Shown one piece after another: positions 22,697-27,564 of a DNA stretch of 27,564 bases (its first letter is position 1; each line of letters begins with the position of its first letter). The notes beneath the pieces were generated by a model. That model saw nothing but the letters and a program-made list of their open reading frames with translations, was not told the origin of the DNA and did not search any database. The translations under genes were made by a program, and so were the position numbers. This stretch comes from an uncultured Erysipelotrichaceae bacterium. GTDB taxonomy: Bacteria > Bacillota_I > Bacilli_A > RF39 > UBA660. The stretch spans positions 1-27,564 of the forward strand of contig CACXJP010000011.1 of the NCBI GenBank assembly GCA_902768065.1, given 5' to 3'.

Positions 22697-24430
22697 ATGA
22701 AATTATTTTCATTTAAAAAAATAAAACCATGGCAAAAATATTATAATAAGAAAGAGCGTGTTGTCGATACTCCAGATATGTCATTATATGAATATATATA
22801 TGAAGCCAATCAAGATAGATTATCCAATACAGCAATAAGCTATTTTGGGAACAAGATGTCTTATGATGATTTTTTTATGCAAATTGATATTTGTGCAAAA
22901 GCATTAAAATGTCAGGGAATTAGAAAAGATGACGTAATCTCTATTTGTATGCCAAATACTCCGGAAGCAGTAATAATGTTTTATGCGGTAAGTAAGATTG
23001 GTGCAATATCAAATATGATTCACCCATTATCTGCAGAAGAAGAAATAAAGAAAAGTATTGTTGATACAAGTAGTGTTATGCTACTTACTGTTAATTTTAA
23101 TTATAAAAAAATAGCAAATATTATTGAAGATACATCATTATATAAAGTAATACTATCTTCTCCAAGAGACTCAATGCCAAAACTTATGGGAATAGGATAT
23201 TTCATATTAGAAGATAGAAAAGTAAAATTACCTAAAAATGATGAAAGATTTATTTTATGGGATAGTTTTTTCTCCAAAGGGAAAAATTATGATGCAAGTG
23301 CATTTGCTAGAGGAAAAAAAGATAATCCAGCAGTTATTCTTCATAGTGGAGGAACAAGTGGAACACCTAAGAGCATTGTTCTTTCTAATGGAAATATAAA
23401 TGTTGTCCCAAATCAAGCACACATTGCTCTACCAGATATCACAGAAAGAGATTCAATGCTTGGAATACTTCCTATGTTTCATTGTTTTGGATTAGTTGAA
23501 TGTGTTCACTATCCCCTATCTACAGGAATAGAATTAATATTAGTTCCAAGATTTGATGCCTCAAGATTTGATAAACTTTTAAGAAAATATAAGCCATCAT
23601 TTATCGCCGGAGTACCAACCTTATTTGAAGCATTAATAAATAATAAACATATGGATGATATAGATTTATCTAATGTAAAATATGTTGTTTCTGGTGGAGA
23701 TTCTCTTAATGAAGAAAGAAACAAAAGAGTAAATGATTTTCTTAAATCACATGGCTGTGTAAAAGGAATAGTCCAAGGATATGGAATGACAGAAACAAGT
23801 GGAGGATGCATCTTTTCAACAACAAACTCATATACTCTAGGTAGTGTTGGCATTCCCCTACCATCAAATGATTTAAGAATAATTGATCCTGATACCCATA
23901 AAGAAGTTAAAACAGGACAAGTTGGAGAAATACAAATATCTGGACCAAGCGTTATGCTTGGATATCTAAATAATGAAGAAGAAACAAATAAAGTATTAGA
24001 AAAAGATGAAAAAGGAAATACTTGGGTACACACAGGAGACTTAGGATATATAAATGAAAATGGTTGTTTATTCTTCGTACAAAGATTAAAAAGATTAATT
24101 ATATCTTCCGGATACAATGTTTATCCATCACATATTGAAGAAATACTAAATAAAAATAAATATGTTTTAAATTCTTGTGTTGTAGGAGTACCACATCCAT
24201 ATAAAGTACAAGTACCAAAAGCATATATAGTATTAAAAAGTGGATATCACGATAATATGAAAGTGAGATCAGAAATAAAAGATTATCTAGAAAAAAATCT
24301 TGCTAAATATATGATACCAAAAGAGTATGTTTTTAGAGAAACATTACCAAAAACAATGATTGGAAAAGTTGATTATAAACAATTAGAAAATGAAAATGTT
24401 AAAGAAAAAATTCAAGAAAATCCAGCATAA
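22697..24430 (+). CDS. AMP-dependent acyl-CoA synthetase/ligase family protein
   Basis: About 577 residues, ANL superfamily. All core motifs are present: the phosphate-binding loop VILHSGGTSGTPKSIVLSNG, MLGILPMFHCFG, VQGYGMTETSGG (adenine pocket), WVHTGDLGYINENG with the ribose-binding Asp, the hinge RLKRLIISSGYNVYPSHIEE, and C-terminal LPKTMIGKVDYKQL with the catalytic Lys. It activates a carboxylic acid with ATP and likely joins it to CoA, probably a fatty acid; the substrate cannot be read from sequence. The start chosen is the ATG at 22697-22699 (AGGATG upstream); an in-frame ATG at 22652 would add 15 residues but has no ribosome site. A TetR gene is divergent and probably controls it. 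No acyltransferase or beta-oxidation genes are adjacent. Confidence 0.88.
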   Translation: MKLFSFKKIKPWQKYYNKKERVVDTPDMSLYEYIYEANQDRLSNTAISYFGNKMSYDDFFMQIDICAKALKCQGIRKDDVISICMPNTPEAVIMFYAVSKIGAISNMIHPLSAEEEIKKSIVDTSSVMLLTVNFNYKKIANIIEDTSLYKVILSSPRDSMPKLMGIGYFILEDRKVKLPKNDERFILWDSFFSKGKNYDASAFARGKKDNPAVILHSGGTSGTPKSIVLSNGNINVVPNQAHIALPDITERDSMLGILPMFHCFGLVECVHYPLSTGIELILVPRFDASRFDKLLRKYKPSFIAGVPTLFEALINNKHMDDIDLSNVKYVVSGGDSLNEERNKRVNDFLKSHGCVKGIVQGYGMTETSGGCIFSTTNSYTLGSVGIPLPSNDLRIIDPDTHKEVKTGQVGEIQISGPSVMLGYLNNEEETNKVLEKDEKGNTWVHTGDLGYINENGCLFFVQRLKRLIISSGYNVYPSHIEEILNKNKYVLNSCVVGVPHPYKVQVPKAYIVLKSGYHDNMKVRSEIKDYLEKNLAKYMIPKEYVFRETLPKTMIGKVDYKQLENENVKEKIQENPA

Positions 24431-24445
24431 TACTGGATTTTTTTT
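24417..24445 (+). terminator. Rho-independent terminator after acyl-CoA-synthetase-like gene
   Basis: AAAATCCAG, 7-nt loop, CTGGATTTT followed by further Ts. The stop codon lies in the loop. Confidence 0.75.
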
Positions 24446-24456
24446 CATATAAAATG

Positions 24457-24462
24457 TATAAT
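24457..24462 (+). promoter_or_regulatory. -10 element of second HExxH gene
   Basis: TATAAT at 24457-24462, preceded by TG (TGTATAAT) and 28 nt before the ATG at 24491. No good -35 is seen, partly because the terminator T run occupies that place. Confidence 0.4.
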
Positions 24463-24490
24463 ATGTCCTGTTAAAAAGAGAGGGATTAAT

Positions 24491-25465
24491 ATGGCTACAC
24501 TATTTAGTAGATCAGAAAATGATTTAGCAAAAACATTTATGGAAGATGTAAAAAGTAAAAGAATGATACAAAAACCAACTGAATTAAATTCAAATAAATC
24601 AAGACACTTATATGATTCATTCATTGATTTAACAATAAAATCAGAACCAAAAGAATACTTTCAAAATGATTTCACAATGTTAACCAGGAATGAAATAATT
24701 GAATTATTTGTATATACTGTACTAACTATCTTTGGAAACACAGAAGAAATCAATAGAGAAATGGAAAATTTCTTTGAAAGAATACAATTATCAAATGATA
24801 ATGAAATACTTTCAGGAATAAATCTAACATTCAGAGATGAAGTAACAAATAAAATTGAATGTTTTGTTGAAGTACCAAGTTTTAATAATACATCAAGTGT
24901 TGTATCTCTTGTTCACGAATTTATTCATTTTCATATGGCACATAAGGAAATAGATTTAAATAAAAAGTATTACTATACTGAAATATTCTCTATATTAGCA
25001 GAAAAAATAGCTGCCAATAAAGTTGAAGAACTTCTAAAATGTCAAGATATGGTGAGAAAAATTGAAAACACAAGACTTAATGGTATAGTATGGCATTATA
25101 AAGATAGATTCGAAGAAATGACTGCATTACAAAAAATATATAATCAAGCAAAAAAAGGATTTGTCCCACCATCAACATCTATAGAAGAAATGGAAAAAGA
25201 ATGTCCTTGGCTTAAGGGAGGATCAATAAAAGAATCATACAATATATATAGAGATAATCTAGCATATTCTTATGGATTTGGTTATATATATGCAGAAAAC
25301 CTATATAAAAAATATATAGAAGACCAAGAAAAAACTACATATGATATAAATAAAGTTCTAAATGGAGAAAACAAGATTAATTCTCTATTAAGCAATTACA
25401 ATATAGGTATAAATCAACAATCAATCACAGTTGCAAAACAAAAAGTAAAATCTATTACAAAATAA
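24491..25465 (+). CDS. Putative zinc metallopeptidase (HEFIH)
   Basis: 324 residues, family not recognised. HExxH is clear: SLVHEFIHFHMAHKEID with His142, Glu143 and His146. The candidate third ligand is Glu164 or Glu171 in YYTEIFSILAEKIAANKVEE. C-terminal features include a Tyr-rich segment LAYSYGFGYIYAENLYKKYIED. There is no signal peptide or membrane helix, so it is predicted cytoplasmic. It resembles the protein at 5981-6883 in size, lack of export signal and the VHEF-x-H core, but the rest is not obviously alignable by eye. Single-gene unit between two terminators; GAGAGGGA precedes the ATG. Confidence 0.65.
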   Translation: MATLFSRSENDLAKTFMEDVKSKRMIQKPTELNSNKSRHLYDSFIDLTIKSEPKEYFQNDFTMLTRNEIIELFVYTVLTIFGNTEEINREMENFFERIQLSNDNEILSGINLTFRDEVTNKIECFVEVPSFNNTSSVVSLVHEFIHFHMAHKEIDLNKKYYYTEIFSILAEKIAANKVEELLKCQDMVRKIENTRLNGIVWHYKDRFEEMTALQKIYNQAKKGFVPPSTSIEEMEKECPWLKGGSIKESYNIYRDNLAYSYGFGYIYAENLYKKYIEDQEKTTYDINKVLNGENKINSLLSNYNIGINQQSITVAKQKVKSITK

Positions 25466-25466
25466 T

Positions 25467-25495
25467 AAAAGAAATCAAAATATGATTTCTTTTAA
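25467..25495 (+). terminator. Rho-independent terminator after second HExxH gene
   Basis: Perfect 11-bp stem AAAAGAAATCA / TGATTTCTTTT (25467-25477 with 25483-25493), loop AAATA. Confidence 0.75.
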
Positions 25496-25535
25496 TTTTA
25501 AATAAAATTTGTTATATTAATACTAGAGGTGAATT

Positions 25536-26210
25536 ATGAAAAAAATATTATTAGTATTAGTAGTACTTCTCTTATTTTGTGGATGTACAAAAAAAGAAAA
25601 AGTAATTGAAAAAGCAAAAGAAGAAAAGAAAGAAGAAGTAATAGAAAAAGATACCTACAAAGATGAAAACAAAACACCTATAGGTTTTTATAAAGTACAA
25701 GGAAATACTTTAACAAAAATAACAAAGGTAAATGTAACTCCTGTAGTTGAGCAAGATATGGGAGTATTTCAAATATATCCATCAAATGAAGATAATCTAA
25801 CAATAGATAAAGGTTTTGGATTAGCCTTCTACGATGAATGGAATAAATATAATAATATAAAACTTGGATATAATATTAAGTTTTCTCTAGCAGATGGAAG
25901 AAATATTTCATATAATATCTTTTCTCCAGAAAATACTTTTGATCAGTGGGAATATTTAATGACCTATCTATATGATGATTATAATAACTTTGGTAAAGGA
26001 TTTTACTCACATATAGAAAAAGAACAATTTAATGAAAACACATTAATGACTTCCATAAAAATACAAAGCAGTTATTCAGTAGATCAAATCAATTCAAAAA
26101 TATCACTAACAGTATTTACATATGACTCTGAAGATGATTTTGAAAATAATGAATATCGAGGAAATAGTTCCTATACAATGGATATCTGTCTAGAAGGAAG
26201 AGCATGTTAA
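25536..26210 (+). CDS. Putative lipoprotein, function unknown
   Basis: 224 residues. A short signal peptide MKKILLVLVVLLLFCGC ends at Cys17, a reasonable though not perfect lipobox (F-C-G-C), followed by a Lys/Glu-rich linker (residues ~18-48) typical of Gram-positive lipoproteins. The mature domain contains IGFYKVQGNTLTKITKVNV, FQIYPSNEDN, GFGLAFYDEWNKYNN, LGYNIKFSLADGRNISYNIF and a Cys-containing C-terminus ICLEGRAC; the strand pattern suggests a beta-rich domain I do not recognise. AGAGGTG lies 8 nt before the ATG. It shares a bidirectional terminator with the convergent surface-protein gene. Confidence 0.75.
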   Translation: MKKILLVLVVLLLFCGCTKKEKVIEKAKEEKKEEVIEKDTYKDENKTPIGFYKVQGNTLTKITKVNVTPVVEQDMGVFQIYPSNEDNLTIDKGFGLAFYDEWNKYNNIKLGYNIKFSLADGRNISYNIFSPENTFDQWEYLMTYLYDDYNNFGKGFYSHIEKEQFNENTLMTSIKIQSSYSVDQINSKISLTVFTYDSEDDFENNEYRGNSSYTMDICLEGRAC

Positions 26211-26211
26211 A

Positions 26212-26237
26212 AAAAGTAAGACATAAGTCTTACTTTT
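26212..26237. terminator. Bidirectional terminator, also hairpin just past the variable region
   Basis: Perfect 11-bp stem AAAAGTAAGAC / GTCTTACTTTT (26212-26222 with 26227-26237) with a 4-nt loop, T runs on both strands. It serves the lipoprotein gene and the surface-protein gene. Read on the minus strand it begins 10 nt past the surface-protein stop codon. Confidence 0.7.
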
Positions 26238-26247
26238 ATTATTTTTA

Positions 26248-27537
26248 TTACCCGATTCGGAAAGCTGGGGCGACACCGTTAGCAGTAAGGGCACTATAGT
26301 CATTCCAACGACCACCATTACCGACAGTGGCAAAAGAATAACTACTAATAGAATCGGCCGGGCGCAACCACCACCATGTGTTTGAGGAATTATATTGTTT
26401 GATTGCTTTATCTAGATTTGTTCCATTCCTACTACTTGTTGAATAAGTTACTCCATTATTACTATAATACTCTAATTGATGTGATGTTCCATATGCTGTA
26501 TCATAGTAATTGTTTCCTCCACCATCAGTTCCAAATACTTCTTCTCCTGATAACAAGTATAATGATTGATTAATACTTGTGAAGTTTGCTGAATCTGTTC
26601 CATTAGTAGTTGAATAGCCTGATATTACTCTTGTTGGTTTAATTGCACTTTGTAATTCTGGTGGTAATTGTGATGGTAATGTATTATTTAAATAATCATA
26701 CACTAATGTTGCAGGGTATCCTCCTACATTAGTTTGTGAATTTTGCATTCTCATTTTTGTTATTATATCTACAAACTCTACTACAAACCCACATGCTGTT
26801 TGTGAATATCCTGTATCATTATTTCCACAGTGATCTCCTGTAGATTTGTTTGCTAATCTTACTGTATAATCCACATTATTTATTGTTACTTCTTTTGTAT
26901 CTCCTACATTATATGCACTTGTATTATTATTTTGTACTGCTTTTTGTATTGTTGCCCATGAGTCTGTTGTGAACGACTCAGGATCCCCTGCAATCTTTGA
27001 TGCAGAACTTCCTCCTGTTGCCTCTGCATCTTCAAGTGGTGATGCGATTAATGTTGCTGTTATGCTTGTTGAGACTGTATCAGTTATTGGAGTTTTTATC
27101 ATCTCTACCTTTACCTTTGCTGTTGTTTCTTCTCCAGCTTGTAATTTATTATCTAATATTGTTTCTGTTACTTTGAAATATTCAGAGTTTGAGTTTGATA
27201 CTGATAACGAAATCTCTGCTCCTACTCCATTAGAATCATTTCTTACTGTGTATACTGCTTCGGCATAATCTCCTACTTTTGTTAATCCTGTTACATCAAA
27301 CATTGCTTTGGTATCATCTTGTGCGTCTATTGTTGATGTTCCTGATACTCCTGTTGTCCCAGTTATTTCTTTTGCTTCTGTAAAATGGACTTTAAAATTT
27401 TGTTGATTAACACTTGCAGTTCCATTGCCATTAATTAATAAATTAATTGCCGATATAGATGCATACCCTATACTTATTGTTAATATACTAATAAGAACAA
27501 ATAAAAATACTTTTATTTTTTTTCTACTATTTCTCAT
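26248..27537 (-). CDS. Surface protein with TasA-like N-terminal region and C-type-lectin-like C-terminus; likely DGR target
   Basis: 429 residues. RNSRKKIK then one hydrophobic segment (~9-25) forms a signal or anchor ending at SIGYASIS. Residues ~30-170 are a Thr/Ser/Val-rich beta region (INGNGTASVNQQNFKVHFTE, AVYTVRNDSNGVGAEISLSV), reminiscent of camelysin/TasA-type secreted proteins. Residues ~190-429 form a second domain that resembles DUF6273/formylglycine-generating-enzyme-like C-type-lectin folds, ending in TWWWLRPADSISSYSFATVG ... WNDYSALTANGVAPAFRIG. That ending is the usual form of DGR-diversified lectin domains. The coding bases of the last ~43 codons differ sharply from the rest (see the variable-region entry). 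A GGGAAGGTG ribosome site precedes the ATG; the promoter lies past the window edge. A decapitated homologue is at 9529-9780. Expected role: variable ligand or surface binding outside the cell. Confidence 0.75.
   Translation of the reverse strand: MRNSRKKIKVFLFVLISILTISIGYASISAINLLINGNGTASVNQQNFKVHFTEAKEITGTTGVSGTSTIDAQDDTKAMFDVTGLTKVGDYAEAVYTVRNDSNGVGAEISLSVSNSNSEYFKVTETILDNKLQAGEETTAKVKVEMIKTPITDTVSTSITATLIASPLEDAEATGGSSASKIAGDPESFTTDSWATIQKAVQNNNTSAYNVGDTKEVTINNVDYTVRLANKSTGDHCGNNDTGYSQTACGFVVEFVDIITKMRMQNSQTNVGGYPATLVYDYLNNTLPSQLPPELQSAIKPTRVISGYSTTNGTDSANFTSINQSLYLLSGEEVFGTDGGGNNYYDTAYGTSHQLEYYSNNGVTYSTSSRNGTNLDKAIKQYNSSNTWWWLRPADSISSYSFATVGNGGRWNDYSALTANGVAPAFRIG
26251..26376 (-). other. 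Candidate DGR variable region (VR) with IMH-like 3' end
   Basis: Composition changes abruptly here: 68 of 130 bases in 26251-26380 are G or C, in a window that is otherwise strongly AT-rich. In 26269-26358, 29 of 30 codons end in T or C (the exception is TGG), although this genome prefers A/T-ending codons and A-rich sequence. Eight codons in a row (26332-26355) are NNT: GAT TCT ATT AGT AGT TAT TCT TTT. This is what randomising the first two adenines of AAT/AAC template codons produces. The 3' end (26251-26280) is the most GC-rich part and would be the place for an initiation-of-mutagenic-homing (IMH) sequence. Template repeat and reverse transcriptase are not in the window. Confidence 0.6.
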
Positions 27538-27564
27538 TATTTACACACCTTCCCATCTTATAAG

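Noticed and set aside
23509..24117. 202-codon minus-strand frame inside the acyl-CoA-synthetase-like gene
   Set aside because: Antisense of a gene with all ANL motifs; no ribosome site.
26969..27268. 99-codon plus-strand frame inside the surface-protein gene
   Set aside because: Antisense shadow of a gene with a clear signal segment and homologue.
26212..27564. Search for the DGR template repeat and reverse transcriptase near the variable region
   Set aside because: No second GC-rich, adenine-containing near-copy of 26251-26376 and no RT-like frame (YxDD motif) was found in the window; only the target gene is claimed.
1..27564. Mycoplasma genetic code (TGA as Trp), given the very AT-rich sequence
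   Set aside because: TGA ends several intact genes at the expected length and Trp is encoded by TGG throughout.
1..27564. tRNA, rRNA or riboswitch genes
   Set aside because: No cloverleaf-like or rRNA-like GC-rich segment was recognised; the only GC-rich stretch is the coding variable region at 26251-26380.

Overview
The window is a stretch of very AT-rich chromosome, probably from an uncultured gut-type low-GC Gram-positive bacterium of the Bacilli/RF39/Erysipelotrichia kind. The phylum-level guess is an inference. It rests on AT-rich codon use, strong GGAGG ribosome sites, Bacillus-type promoters, a YolD/UvrX-type translesion module with a Bacillus-type SOS box, and short intergenic regions. 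TGA is used as a true stop (for example at the ends of the DUF4956, PRPP-synthetase and pentapeptide-like genes) and TGG encodes Trp, so this is the standard bacterial code, not the mycoplasma code. murD, murL and uppP show that the cell makes peptidoglycan.

Layout, left to right. 1-9394: a partial transglutaminase-like gene; a ClpX-like AAA+ ATPase with an unfamiliar N-terminal domain; an operon of an HExxH protein, the UDP-MurNAc-L-Ala-L-Glu epimerase MurL and a MurD-type ligase (all minus strand); one divergent plus-strand hypothetical gene; then the YolD-like/Y-family polymerase pair behind a promoter covered by a LexA box. 9395-9843: a short intergenic region with two terminators and a headless remnant of a surface-protein gene. 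9844-10740: class I fructose-bisphosphate aldolase. 10834-16184: one long minus-strand operon for envelope functions: VTC-domain polymerase, DUF4956 membrane protein, a probable tiny membrane protein, a Cthe_2159-type beta-helix carbohydrate-binding protein, a GT2-GtrA fusion, a phosphodiester glycosidase and a small membrane protein. 16293-18229: divergent unknown membrane protein and a pentapeptide-like beta-helix protein. 18237-21916: exonuclease III, zinc-ribbon membrane protein, a truncated copy of the exonuclease III start, a divergent PRPP synthetase and UppP. 21986-24430: TetR regulator divergent from an acyl-CoA-synthetase-like gene. 24491-26210: a second HExxH protein and a lipoprotein. 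26248-27537: a secreted or anchored surface protein with a C-type-lectin-like C-terminus.

The most interesting signal is at the 3' end of the last gene. Its final ~130 bases jump to about 52% GC (68 of 130 by count), and 29 of 30 consecutive codons end in T or C, eight of them in a row of the form NNT. This sits in a C-terminal domain of the WWLRP...NGVAPAFRIG type. It is the pattern left by adenine mutagenesis of AAT/AAC codons in a diversity-generating retroelement (DGR) variable region. No reverse transcriptase or template repeat is in the window, so the mutator would lie past the right edge or elsewhere in the genome. A second, decapitated relative of the same protein family sits at 9529-9780.

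Other points of note: MurL next to MurD implies D-glutamate is made on the nucleotide precursor rather than by a glutamate racemase; the ClpX-like ATPase keeps the pore loop and IGF loop but lacks the zinc domain; the start of exonuclease III is duplicated next to the PRPP synthetase gene.
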